Positions 1 to 12,800 of a stretch of DNA of 64,000 nt are shown piece by piece. Source of the DNA: Datnioides undecimradiatus (Eukaryota; Chordata; Actinopteri; Lobotiformes; Datnioididae); the NCBI GenBank assembly GCA_008933995.1, contig WARS01000013.1, forward strand, positions 620,001-684,000. The letters are read 5' to 3'. Numbering within the stretch: the first letter of the stretch is position 1; every line of letters begins with the position of its first letter. The position numbers and the translations under genes are program-made. The notes under the pieces are model-generated. The model saw nothing but the letters and a program-made list of their open reading frames with translations, was not told the DNA's origin and did no database searches.

Positions 1-3000
1 TCGATAGGCTGCAAAGGAAAATTCAGACTCTGACCCTGTCACATGAACTGCTACTCTGTAGTGAAACTGTTCAGGTCATGACTAGTGTTGATAGCAATGC
101 TACAATGGGCTTCAGCCTCTGTCTCTCATGGGAGTTGGCCTGCCGTGCCCCGTGGGCAGCTCTGGCTCCAATTACCCTGGCCAATGTGCCGTAGAACTGT
201 GTCACTCTGAATTATACATGGCCTTTGTTCATCCTTAACCCAAGAGCACTGGAGACAGCAGTGGATCATGTTTACACTCATCCCTCCATTAAAACATTTA
301 TGAACCTGATTGGTGGCTAAAAAACCCATGATACCATAAAGCAAAAGGATGCAGACGCAGAGTCCGTCGGTCCGATTGTCTGCAGCTCAACATGACTGCA
401 CGCTGCCCAGAGGAGACAACACATCTCGGAAAAAGGAAAAAGATTAGTTTTGGTTTTATTTGTCCTATCCCCCCTCCTCAGATTTTAAACATCCACCGCC
501 CACTCGTTGTGCTGACCTGCAGTAATCAAAGTTGTGCAAACAAAAAAAAAAAGTGTGCTGCTTTGTGAACTTGAAGTCACAGGGGAAATCAAGATGTGAA
601 AAATGGAATGGGAATTGGGTTTACAGCAGGAGCTGTGCAGCTGCTACATTATGCAGGTCATCACGGAGGGAGGCGCAGATACCTCAGGATGATTTCTAAA
701 ACAGCGGCACAGTTTTATCAGCTTTTGTTGACGATGTTTAATTAGTTTGAGTTATTCTGCTGCAGCCACGTTTGACCATTTTTTCCATGACAAGTTAAAA
801 CTGATATGTGTTGATGTTCAATCGCTAAATTTCCACTTTAGGCCTGTGATGTCATCTGAGCTCACGCAGCAGAGGAATCTGTGCCTACTTCTGCCTGATT
901 ACCTGTCCTTTATCCAGATTTAAACGTAAATAAATTAAGTGCTTCAAAGTATTTAGTTAGTATCATTTAACCCTTTCTGCAGAACCATTTGCATTCATCT
1001 TTTTACCATTCTCTTGGTAATTTAAATAAACCCCTACACTTTAAATTCTGTCATCCTGCTGGTTTGAACACACTGAATACAGAAAAGGGATTTCAAATTG
1101 TATTGGATGTAGTGTGAGATGGACTATAAACACTTCATCTTCATAAGAGCTACAAGGATAAATCAATTAGATGTCAACTAATTTCATAATCAGCCACTAG
1201 TTTGATAATTGTTTAACATAATATTAGGTTTGAGTATTTTTTTAAAGGAAAAAAAGCCCAAATTCTCTGATGTCAGCTCCTTCTTTACTCCTCTGTGACA
1301 TTAAACCGAGTATCTTTGAGTTGTGGACACAACATGATATTCACCTCGAGCTTTGCAAAACAACAATGAACACTCTTTTGCCGCAGTCTGACATTTTAAA
1401 GACCAAACAACTAATCTGTTATTAGACAAGTGAGTCGAGAGATTAACAATGAAAATAATCATTATTCGCAGCCTTAACCTTTATGTGCTCTGCCTATCAG
1501 TGGGGCTGTTGGGTTTTAAGAGAGGCTTTGTGAGAGAGCTGTTGTGTGACGACATTGTATAACAGACATGGGGGTGCGACACCCACGTGGATGGAAAAAG
1601 CGCACTGATGTACGATTTAAAGAGCAATATCTGTCCCCGTAATTGATTTTCTCCTTGATGAATGAGATACTAAGTTGAAACACCCACGTCCATGATGGTT
1701 GTTTGAGTTGATACATATTGAAAAGCTTATCAAGTCATCCTCATTCACTAATGAGTGTCCATCTGTTATTGTGCACTTGCTTCCAACACAGCGTTCCAGG
1801 GAATAGGTCATTGCATTTTTCCGTGATCGAGAGCTCAGTCATTATGTTAATCAGGTCTGGCAGTATGATGCCTGCATGTGTGAACTGGCCATGTTTGTAG
1901 ATCCAACTCACTGTAATCCTCCCTGCTACTCTGTATTTGCTCAACAGTAGCCTGTGCAACACTACACATTGTCCTGCAGAACGGGCTCAGAGTGGAGCGT
2001 CTACAAATATTTGCATAATAGCTGCATGAACTCAGTTTGAGATTAGTCAGTTTATACTAGTCAAATTAAGCCTGGATGTTGCATAAATATTAAGACTGAC
2101 CTGATCTGAGGTAAGACAGAGCTGCAGCCTCTCATCCTATCTAAGTGGCGCTAAGTCAGAGTATGTGGGGGTCAACGGGGGTGTGACAACTGGAGCCCAG
2201 TGCTGAGGCTGCGAGGAGTCTGCAGAGTCAAGAGCCCAGTGACAGCCAAGAGGAGAACACAGGGAGCTAGCACTGAGTCAACAATGTGTCTGGTCTTAGT
2301 GACAACAGTCAAAAGAGAGAAATCGTTTTATGTTGCGACAGTGTTTTTGGTATGCTAATGTTGAGCTAGCTGTTAGCGCTTTGGTTTTCCTCCAGGAGAC
2401 ATACTTTGTAGGTTTTAAGCCCTATTAAGCAACCAGTCTGTTTCTTCCCTCCTGTAAAGTGTCTTATTTCAGCCATAATGCAGAGCACAACGGGCGATCT
2501 TAGTCAACCTTAGATTAGTCACTCATAGAGGAGCTTTATGCAGCAGGTAATTTAAAGGTCTGACTCAAAGGTCAGTTTAAGTCAAAGACTGGGTCTATTT
2601 TTCTGCAGCTGGTCCTTGGTTGAAACCTCAGGAAGTTAGTATAAACTCCTGCTGGTTGGTCCTTAGCATCCGGGCTACAGATATAAGCAGAATGTCAATA
2701 GGCTTGTATGGCACTTTAAACTGTCTTGTGGTGAGAAACAGTGAGCAACTCTTCTACAAATTATCCTGAGAGGAGGAGAAAAGAACTGGTGTCACAGGGT
2801 ATTTTTAGTTCAGCAAAGCATCTTTTTGTCCTCTCTGACTTGTAAAGAACTCATTTGAAATGCTTAAGAGAGGAAGAGCCTCAGACAGGAAAAATAATTC
2901 TTCCTAAAATGTTATTTGTCATCCAAACCTCCAGCTTCATTAGCATCCTAAAGTACATTCCAGACACCTTCTACTGGCCAGAGACAATGATGAAAGAATA

Positions 3001-3039
3001 CAAAATATCACATGGATCACTTCAGCTAACCCATACAAA

Positions 3040-3080
<41 letters not shown>

Positions 3081-5248
3081 CTCTGTGTAAGCTGGTGGAC
3101 TGTTCTCTGGGGCTATACAGCAAACACTCACTGATGGGGCTGTAAGAGATGCATATGAGGTGAGATACGCATTACTAACTCAATTTGAGAGCGCGTATAC
3201 GACGGGGCCAGTTGGCAGCCGTGCCAGCAGCTTGGCTGGGCCTTTGGCTTCTTCTTTGTTGTTGATGTCTGCCTGGCCAGCACGACTAATGCAATTCATT
3301 ACGGCTTGCAGTTGACAACACTTAGAACCTGTGATTAATGCATTTGCAGCCTCTTACTAGGGGGAATCGGGTATTCCTGCCAGTTTATCAATTTTGCTTT
3401 CCCACAGGCCTGAACTTGTCTGTTTTTTGGGGCAAATGCAGAAGGGCCAGAGAAGAAAGTGAGAGCTGTGTCAATAGCACAGTACACCATGGCCTAAATG
3501 TATATAAGTTTGCTTTTGTGAGTTGTCAGCAGTTTGCAACAGCTAGCCAGTTTTTTGGGGAGCTGCGTTAAAGCTTTTAGCAGCCAGATCGCAGCTGGGA
3601 TTTGAGCAGGACTTTCCATTTTTACTTGGAAATGTATAAAAAAAAAATTTGGCACAATATGATTTTTCTATGCATAAGCATCGATGTCTATGCAGCTTCA
3701 GATTCTGGGTTTCATATCTGATGATTCTAACACCCCAAAAAACATCTTGAAGAACTGGGACACAGCTATTCATCGTTCGGACAAAAACCTGCTCCTTGTA
3801 CATACAGGTCAGCGTTTCACAACCCAAACAACCTTGGATTGGTGACAGAAATAAATGCGCCCACGCGTTATCTGTGCACTTTTATACACCCTGTGCTGGA
3901 ACATAATGTATTGTATTTAAACCTGAATTATGTTTTTTTTAACTACACCCTGTACATCCACCGGTAAATGTGGCAAGCCCTCGAACCACATTCATATTAA
4001 AACGTCAGACTGAGCCAAAACCCTGTAACGCGTCGAATCTGCACTCTGATGTGGATACGATAACAGCACGAGCTGCGAGTCATGTGTGGCTGAACTGGCA
4101 GATCTGTTTATTTTTGCCTCCTCGGCTCCCACGTGCTGGCTTGCACTTGAGAGATGCTGTCTGTGTCCTTTGTGAGGACATCAGTAGTAATGTGCATATG
4201 GCTGACCTTCAGTGCAAACATTTGCAGTTCCCTCCCTCTGAACAGAGCATAATATTGATAATTTATGTAAGAATAAATGGCTCCTGCTGGTTGTGTTAGC
4301 TGTTTTTTATAGTCTACTTGTTGTAAATGAATAATACCTGGACAGATTTGAACAACTGTGACGGTCTGTGTGCAACCCAGGACATATTTCACAGCTTAGG
4401 AGTGAAAATCGAGTAGCTTTGGGCGCTGAGACCCATCAGTTCCATGTAAGCGGATCTCCATTCTCAGTAAATACTTCAAAAGGGACGTGGTGATCCCCTT
4501 TGTCTTTTGTTGCTCCTCGGATGTGCATGCACACACTCAGATTGGCTCGCGCGCTCAAACGCACACCGAAACTTCAGCCCCTGTTATCTAACTCAGTCCT
4601 CCAGGCTGAATCACAGTGGTGGACAGACTCTATAGTATGGGCCTAAAAATTCACATGGAGACAGAGCCATCAGCGCAGGAAGAGGAGAGGGGCTCTGGTT
4701 TTCACTGGGAATGAACCATTGATAACATTGCTGAATCCCAGTTTCCACCAAATAGCAACTATTATATAAAGAAGTATTATATAAAAATAAGCTGCAAATT
4801 GATCGATTCGACTACCACGCAGGATAGAGGTCAATCCTCGGCTTATATGCACAGTGAAATGTGGAACCAGAGGAACTACAGGAAAAAATTCTTAAAAACA
4901 TTAGTTGTTTCTTGTTGTTTCTGTGCTGCATTTCGAGTTGGTGTCATATTCTGAATTTTGAAATGACATCACCTTCAAAATGCAGCATCCCTTTGGATTT
5001 CACATTCAAACATGAGCTATTGTCTCATATTACACAGTCAGTCTCACACGTTATGGGAGTGGAGGAAGAAAGATAAAATTAGAACAAGGGAGAGGGAGGG
5101 GGGTTCCCTCTCCTACAGGGAAAACATAAATAGACCAGAGCAGTGTTATGGCAATGGATTTACCATGATACTGTTGTATGTTGTGCTCAGATACGCTTTA
5201 TTTGGGTCAAGCACATGGAAAGCAAACACTTCTGATGTTGTTACTTAC
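1..5248 (-). other. Probable lrrc38 intron 1 (partial); no exon recognised
   Basis: The stretch follows the lrrc38 exon 1 donor. I searched the minus strand for the expected second exon: a Cys of LRRCT, a membrane helix of about 25 residues and an acidic tail. I saw no matching frame. A hydrophobic minus-strand run near 4.7-4.8 kb lies in AT-rich sequence and lacks the family's motifs. The only clear structure is the TG microsatellite near 3.05 kb. That this is an intron is inferred. Confidence 0.5.
3043..3076 (+). repeat. (TG)n microsatellite, 17 units
   Basis: An uninterrupted TG run of 34 bases, followed by CGTG. It produces spurious Val/Cys and His/Thr open frames on the two strands. Confidence 0.95.
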
Positions 5249-5876
5249 CGTTTGGAAGCTTGTGACTGTTCTCCATCAGCCATGCGAACAGGTTGGCAAA
5301 GTTGCAGTTGCATACCCAAGGGTTGCCCTCTAGCCTCACCACCCGCAGGGAGGGCAACTGACTGAGTGCCCTCACCTTTAGGGTAGACAGTGCATTACGC
5401 TCCAGTTCCAGTTCTCTCAAGGAGGTGAGGCCCAGGAAAGCCTCCTCATTCACCATGCTCAGATATGGATTGTTGCCCAAACGTAGTTTGATGAGGCTCC
5501 GGGACTCCCCAAACGTCCCCTTAGGGATTTCAGTCAGATTGTTGCTGCCCAGGTCCAGGAAGACCAGCCTGGAAGTGGTGCTGAGGGTCCCTGGTTCTAT
5601 GTGGGACAGGGAATTGTTCCGGAGGTCCAGGTAGACTAAGTCACTGTACAGAACCAGGAAGTCTGAGGGGATACGGGGTATCCAGTTGTCAGCCAGCAAA
5701 AGCCTGCGCACATCCAGGGGGATCTCATCGGGTAGACGGGTCAGCCCGCGGCCACTGCAGTCCACAGTGTGAGGATCTGGGCACAGGCAGGTTGCTGGGC
5801 AGTTTTCCCCCAGGGTCCATAAGACAGAGGACAGCAAGATGAGGATAAGTTGGAGCCAGCAAACACATGGCAACAT
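5249..5876 (-). CDS. lrrc38: lrrc38 exon 1: BK-channel gamma-type LRR protein, N-terminal coding exon
   Basis: LRRC38 is a single-pass membrane protein that acts as an auxiliary gamma subunit of BK (Slo1) potassium channels, shifting their voltage dependence. The exon codes for 209 full codons plus one base. Residues 1-23 form a hydrophobic signal peptide ending ..VLWTLG. An LRRNT cap follows with Cys at 26, 30, 32 and 40. Leucine-rich repeats span about 50-182, and an LRRCT cap begins at NPWVCNC (185-191). N-X-S/T sites lie at N87 and N113. Recalled mammalian LRRC38 shares DPHTVDC, PLDVR, DLVYLD-RNNSL, LVFLDL--NNLT and the ending ENxxKLPxG, closer than LRRC52, LRRC55 or LRRC26. The start is the ATG at 5876-5874 in good context (ACC before ATG); the frame stays open upstream only to a TTG. 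The exon ends AACG|GTAAGT, splitting a Gly codon. The exon for the rest of LRRCT, the membrane helix and the acidic tail was not found in 1-5248. Confidence 0.88.
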
Positions 5877-6560
5877 GGTCAAGGGGGTGAAATGAATTAT
5901 GGGGGAAAGAGGCTCGGGGTAAAGGCGAATAGGAGAGGGTGGGTGGGGGTAGAGAACAAGAGGGTCAGAGGGCAGGAGATCAGGACAAGGGAGGGGAAGG
6001 GGAAAGTGAGAGGGGGTGTTCGGGGATCAATCCTCGCAAAGGAACATCCTGCCGTTGTAGGGACAGAAATCTAGAAGAGCTCAGGAGCAGCGAGGCAGCA
6101 GAGCAGCGGCGAAAACTGTTTTCCAGGAGATCATGTAGCAAGCTGCTTGTATAGAACAGCAGACTGCCTGCTTTGAAGGAGCAAAGAGAGGGAGATAGTA
6201 AGCAGTAGGGAGCGGGAGAGCAAGAAAGACGGAGCTCAACAGAGAGGGGAGGGTAGCTTAAGAGAGGTAAATAGACACGAGCGAGCTGGGAGTGATGAGA
6301 AGCTGGGGGCACAGACAAGGGAGAGGGGGGTTGAGGAGGGGGCTCCGTCCGCCACGCTACCCCACAGTTAATCTGGCGGCGGTGACAGACAAAGACAATA
6401 AGGTCTCTGACACAAAAGGATATACGAAGCTGTGATTCAAGCATGACAAGCACAGAGTAACATCGTTGCATCCCTCCATTAGTCCCAGGTCTCTGTGCAG
6501 AAAAGCCTGTCGGTGTGAAACGAGAGAGAGAGAAGCTCACGGAACATCGCTCAAGTGTGT
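5877..6560 (-). promoter_or_regulatory. lrrc38: Presumed lrrc38 5' UTR and promoter region, polypurine/polypyrimidine tract
   Basis: This stretch lies directly upstream of the lrrc38 start codon. The plus strand is strongly purine-rich, with repeated GGGAGAGG/GGGGAAAG motifs, notably at 5880-6030 and 6170-6340. The coding strand is therefore pyrimidine-rich, which also explains a long Ser/Leu/Pro-rich open frame here that I do not take as a protein. No TATA box or start site could be fixed. The 5' UTR and promoter role is inferred from position only. Confidence 0.4.
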
Positions 6561-9500
6561 GGTAAGGTCGTCCAACCTTATTATTCCCTGTTGCCCTGCA
6601 ACATGCTGTGGAAACACAGCACGGCTCAATGTTGCGCTGTCCTGCACCGTATCAAGGCTGTGCTGCTGTGCAGAGAGAATCCAAATGTCCAGGCGGGAGC
6701 CTCATGCATGTAGATCACAGTGCTGAGCTGCACACAGCCATACCAATCCAATGTCTGCCTCTGGATCTACCACCGTTTATCTCATGCCCTCTCCCCTCTC
6801 CTTATTTCCAGGGAGGCGTGCCTCAACCACGCTGTCAACATGTGATGTCACTTCCCATAGTGAGAAGAAATGACGATCAGTTGTATCTGGAAAAATCTGA
6901 AATGCAAAGGTGAATTTAATGGTGATCCTTAATTTTATATAAAAAAAAATATATTTAGATTCTAAGGAATGTATGTTCTCCTTCTCTTCCATTCATTTGT
7001 ATTGATTCCTTTCAATAAAAAGCTGTTGCTCTGACAGAATAACCTTCGGAGAATCGTCATTATTTGTGTCTACTAATGGAAAACATATAGCGTTAGCCTT
7101 TAGCCACGAAGAGTTCCCTTGTTAGTTTTGGTCTACAATCCCAGGATTATCACACGTGAGCTGTGCTGTTGGGTAAACTGCCAAAGCAGATCACGTGTTT
7201 AAAATGAATCTTCCTGTTAATTGATTTGCCTTTACATTTATGCATTATTCTTACCCCAGACAGGAAAACAGAGGCGCCATCAGTCTCAAACCATAATGGA
7301 GAGAGGACGATTAATTCAGAGGGTGTATTGAATTTCCCAAATGGGATTTGCTTCAACAGGTAAATGCAATTAGACCAAGGTTGTTGCAGGGGAACGGCAA
7401 ATTAGGCCCGCGAAGACGAGGCTAGCGTAAAATTTCTAAGGAAGTCGTGTTGTCATGGATGGTAATTGTGCATTTCCGAGGAGATGCATATTCACACTGC
7501 AAGTTTAATACCTTGATAAGTTTGCACACATATTCACAAGTACACACACACACCTGCAGCTCATACCAACCAGGCAGCTGGCAATAACATCTCACTCACT
7601 TCATCACAGGTAATCTAATAATACCACTCCTAGCTCGAGGTGTCCACTGAAGTCAGATGAGTCGGCAGCTTTACCAGCGATGTTGACTTTGTGCCACAGG
7701 GAAGAAAGCAGCTCTTTCTGAGATTTTGATCTCAGTCAGCATATATTAGCCGAAAAACACTAAAAGCTCGGATTGTTCCCTGCAGACACATTTCAGCTTT
7801 ACATCTCACTGTGATAATTCAGTTAAGAGGTGCTACGGTTTAACATATAACGCTTAAATATTTGCTGTCTCACGGACAGTTTTGAAGAGTTGTTCTAAAA
7901 GAAAAAAAGTGCTTCTCGTGCAGTTTCTTCTGGAGAAATGCAACTGATCTCTGGAGAACTCTCTGATGTGCTGCTATGAGAGGAGCCTCTTGGAGAAGAA
8001 TACAGAGCAGAAGACAATGTCCACTTCAGCGTGCGCCCGTCCCTGTCTGTTGTACTGCGAAGACCACCACTTCTGATCAAATGTCAAGTCTTGATGATTG
8101 GATAAATTAGTACTGGTGTTAAAACCCTCTTTATATAATTAAATATTAAATATAATATAGTTACTGTTGACAAATTCTCTCAGTTGTTTAATATTAAATA
8201 TTGAATGTAATATTAAAATGTCCTCATCATCATCCGTGTACAATATAATATAGTGGCTTGTTATCATTTGTTAAATGTTTACTTATCAATTCTAAATATG
8301 GCAATAATCTTTAAACCTGTGTGATAATACAGTAAAATATGGGTTGATGAAAAAGAGACTTGTGTTCGCAAATAGAATAATGAATAAAAATACATTAATT
8401 ACATATTGTGATGTCATTTCATCATTTCCAGCCGGCTGTTAATCAGCTTTTGAGCTTCCCGTCTCAGTCACCTGATCCAGTCATCCCTCAATGGCTGCTT
8501 TTTTTAAACAACCTTCAACACAGACTCCAGATCTGCTGTGCTGCTCTTTATTGTGTTGTCCCTGTCTGTATCTGGTCTAATGACCATTATGTCTCCTTAT
8601 TGCCCCCTCTGATTTGCCTGGTCTGTCTGCTCTCTTGCTGCTCACTGATCCCTCGCAGACCTACAAAGCCTTTTCAGGTACCACATCCGTGATCCGGTGG
8701 CACAGTGCTGCAGAATGAAACCGCAATCATAAGGTGAGTAAAGCTACTAACTGCAGAACAGTCTAGATGATTGTTTTCATATTAACTGCGCTCTGAATGA
8801 AATATGGGACATGAAGGTGTGTATGATGTAGTCTGTGCAGCTGTGAGATTCATTTGTTCAGGTCCTGTTGCCACTGTAGATCTTGCTAAGTGACTAATGC
8901 TTGAACTCACATTAGTCACTGGGTTGTAGTAGAGCGGGCTTTTTTTTTTTTTCATTGTATTTTTACCTCGCAGCTGCAAGGACGTAACGAAGGGAAAAGC
9001 TTTTCTTGGAGAAAGGTACATATTAAACATGACAACACATTTCCTCTGCCCTGTCTCTGACAGCTGATTACTTGCTAAGCAGCTCAGATGAAATGGACTT
9101 AGAGAGACTTAAAATGGAGACGGTTCACATTGAAATTCAACTAGAGCACTGCCACTGGTGCATATAATGGCCAATGTTGCTGAGGGTAGTCATGCAGATG
9201 TCCAATCCCCAAATGTGATCCCGAAAGTCTCTTGACAGCAATTTGTCAGTGTAAAAAGCTCTGAAAATGTGTTTGTATGGGGGTAGTAGACCTTTTAGTC
9301 TGCTGGCTAGTTTGTCACCCAGGCATATTAGAGCTGCATTCACAATCACATAAGTTGAATTATGAGAAATTCCACTTCTGCAAATCCTCCCTGTTTCAGA
9401 ATTGCTGGCTTCAGTCTTTGGCAATGATTCATGAATTCAAACACACAAGTGAAAATCTAAATCTTGAACGATACAGATTTATTTTAGCTCTTGTACACTC

Positions 9501-9671
9501 TTAACTGTGCCCTACTCTTCAATCCAAAATACATTACATTTCTAATTATTTCTGATGACAAATAATCACATTGATATTTGATACTTGGATCTCTGCCATT
9601 TGTAAAATGTGATCTGTAGCAACTTTAAAGGGAACCTAAAAACCAGGTAACGTTCCTGCTAGCTTAAAGAG
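6561..9671. other. Intergenic; nothing recognised
   Basis: There are no frames with coding character and no splice-bounded homology. The stretch at 8100-8400 is very AT-rich, with repeated AATATTAAATAT and ATAATATAGT words. A T-run lies at about 8940-8953. Confidence 0.5.
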
Positions 9672-9816
9672 AGTTTGGGATTTCTGAAGTGGAGTTATAT
9701 GAGTAACTTCTCCACAGTCAGCGTATTATCTGCAGTAGATGTTGGTTGGCACACCCCGAGTTTGGAGAAGCAGCAGGAGTGCTGGCAGAGCAACGTGCTG
9801 CTGTGGATGCACAAAA
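9672..9816. repeat. Fragment of a dispersed fish repeat (AGTTTGGGAT..GAAGTGG family)
   Basis: The run from AGTTTGGGATTTCTGAAGTGG through TCAGCGTATTATCTGCAG, GTTTGGAGAAGCAG and GTGCTGCTGTGGATG resembles, from memory, an interspersed repeat found many times in percomorph fish genomes. The order of words is preserved with scattered substitutions, as expected of an old copy. The class is uncertain. A search against a fish repeat library would settle it. Confidence 0.5.
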
Positions 9817-12800
9817 AGCTCACCTTGACTAACACACAAACCCCAAACTGTCCCTTTCAGCAGGCCCAGCAAAAGATACCAATGGTAGCTAGCAGACCTT
9901 CTGTCCCAGCAATCCTCTAGAAGTGAATAACATCTGCTCAAGATCTTTCTTCACTCAGACTGAGAGGCTATACCTTTGTAATTACACAGGAAACACCAAA
10001 CACCACGTCATCTCCTTATTTGATTAGTCTGTAGATGATTTTTCCAGCTTATTAGTTGACACCACATGGATTACACTGCTAGATATAACCAAATGCTTGA
10101 TTTCCAGGATCTAGCCACCATAAACAGACAAACAAATAACACCACAGATGGGATAAGGCTTAAAAATGCTTTGCACACAGGGGAACAACAACAGTGAGGG
10201 CTATAACCATAAAACTCCTGTAAATTTGAGCCACGGCCATTAAAGCAGCTTCATAAAATTTAGTGCAGCAGCATGACATTGCAGCATTGCTTTACTGTCA
10301 GTTGTGTCCCAGGTGAAAGCCAGTGGAAACCAACATTAATGGGGCGAATATAGTTTTAATAGCCACCCCGATCAGCCGTGCATGGAAGCACAATGGGGAT
10401 CGGCGCTTTAGGAGAGAAGCCGAAAGCCGAACAAAGTCAAAGTCATTTGGGTACCAGCCAAAAAAACATCACATACGCACGTTCAAAGACTGCCGTTAAA
10501 CAATCAAATCAGCTTTAATTGATGACCATGTGCTTTTATAATTGGCTTAACAGAAGAGAAAAACCGTCCTCTACCAAAATTTTTTATAGCGCTGAGCCAT
10601 TTCAGGAGATTGGGGTGAATGGTTGGGTTTATCAAGCATCTGATTAGGGTTCCATAGACTAGATCTTGTATTGTTTTTATTTTTAGTAAATTATCTGGTG
10701 CTAAATATTATTTTGAAGTTGTCAAATAAGAAAATAGTGTAAAAGAATAATTCTGGAGGTTAATAAGCTATTGATGTAGCTATGTATCTTATAATAAGTT
10801 CACTTTATACAGGCAAACTTAGACACAGTGTACAAAAGGTACATTTAGTTATGGAGGAACATTAGTGAGCGGAAGGATCCATGGTTACAGTCAGTTATTT
10901 GTGTCAGTAGCTCATCTGGAAACAGCACAACCAGCCACTGGTGCTGGAGCTGGCTTTCAGGGCCCTGGTTTTAAAATGTGATCGTACCTGGATTTATAAT
11001 CTAAACCCCATATTAATATCGTTTTTGTATAAAACACTGTGATTGTTTTCAGCGAGGCTGAGTGAGTAACAAATAACATGTGGCTCCAAAGTGCCCCCGC
11101 ACCATTCAGTCAAGGCAGATGGCCGCCCACCTAGAGCCCGGCTGTGCTCAAGGTTCCTGCTTGTTGAAAGGAGGTTTTTCCTTGTTGCTGTTGCCAAGTT
11201 GTGGCTCGTGGTGGGAACTCCTGGGTGTAATTAATACAGCGAGTACGGTCTAAACCTGCTCTGTATTAAAAATGCCCTCAGATAACTTGGCACTTTGGCA
11301 AGATTAAATTGTTTTGGACTGGGGTGGGAAAACTGATCGTTCCCTGTTTTTCTACGGTTTGGTCTGTACTAGCCTTGAAAGCCTGAGGAAAACTGTTTGA
11401 TATTGTGAGTCCACAAGAGGAGTGGACAGAGAATTGCTTTCTCAACAGCTGCTTGCACAAATTGATTTTTCAGTCTTTGCAGCAATGACTCGTGACGGCA
11501 TTGTTATAAGTATGCAGTGTAAATGTGACATGGTGGGGGAACGAGCCGGCGTTGGGGGGGGTTAGTGGGCCTGTCAGTGGGGACGCAGTGTCAGTCAAGG
11601 TTTACTTTACTAATGAGTCCTGGGGTTGTCATTTGGGTTAAAGGATGATCAAGGGAACAAGACTCTGCTGCATGAGTTACTACTAAGCTTTACATCATTG
11701 TAACCAGATAAAAGGGTGTAAACTAATTTAAATATGCAAACATGAATATTTATAGGTACAATCTAGTTTTCTGAGTTTTGATAGTTGTTTACATAAGTAA
11801 ACAAGTAATTACATAAAGACTATTGCTGTGCTTATGATGCCATACACTCCACCATGCTCAAAGTTGCTACAGCCGGCTCCATAGCTATGGTTGCTCCTCC
11901 CTTCAGCTCCGGATGACCCAATCTCCATCTCAGGAGTGTCACGCCAGACACCAGTTTGTAAACTGTTAAATTTATCTGGTCTTATTGGGCTGTATGAACA
12001 CTGTGTGAACTCATTTGGCTGGAATTCAGTAGGCGCTCTTTAATTCGTAACAGTCTCACTATAAAGCTTTACTTTACCTTTAAGGAGGCTTTGATGGCCA
12101 AATGGTCAAAGATGTGTGCAATATAATTACAGTTCCCCTGTCTTTACAGGCGGTGCAGCATTATTGTGCAGATTTATAAGTGAGAAGCCATCACGCTAAT
12201 GGTGACTTGTTTACTTCCTCACACTTTAAGGGATTAGTGCATAAAATAAGTTGAGCACATGGACATATGGTGCTGTACATACGTATAAATGTGTCATTTT
12301 GCTTAATGTCCATGAGGAATAGTGACCATCGCAGTTCAATCCCTGTCCTCTTACAGCTAAAATTAACCAAATGTCCAACTGCAGCTGCATATGGAGGCAA
12401 ATTAATCCCATGCCAGATACAGATTAGATGTGAAAGGGGATAGTCCTGTGTGAGTGGTTATAATGAGAGAAAGAGCACTGCGCTTGCAGTGGAAACATGT
12501 AGAAGGATTAGTTTAGGTTTACCAGCCAGTGTGGAGAAAACTCATCTTCACAGGACATTTGAGGAGTGAAAAGTTCATTTCAGTTGCGTAACACATATGG
12601 GTAAATACAATTTAGCGCTCCATCAGTACTGAATATAACTAATTTCCTTTCTCATTACACAGTCCCCAGGCAACTGTGTATTCAGGTTAAGAGTCTCACT
12701 TTGGCTCCACTTCCAGGCAGTGGTTAATTATTTAATTTGTGCCCCCTACCCACCTATGGTTTCTGCTCAGCGAGAGAATGAAACAAGTATGAGTGGAGAG

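Noticed and set aside
4670..4852. Hydrophobic minus-strand frame considered as the lrrc38 membrane exon
   Set aside because: The hydrophobic run comes from TATATAAA-like sequence, and there is no LRRCT Cys, family motif or acidic tail.
5980..6540. 186-codon minus-strand open frame upstream of lrrc38
   Set aside because: Its Ser/Leu/Pro-rich sequence is what the polypyrimidine tract must produce. It is not a protein family I know.
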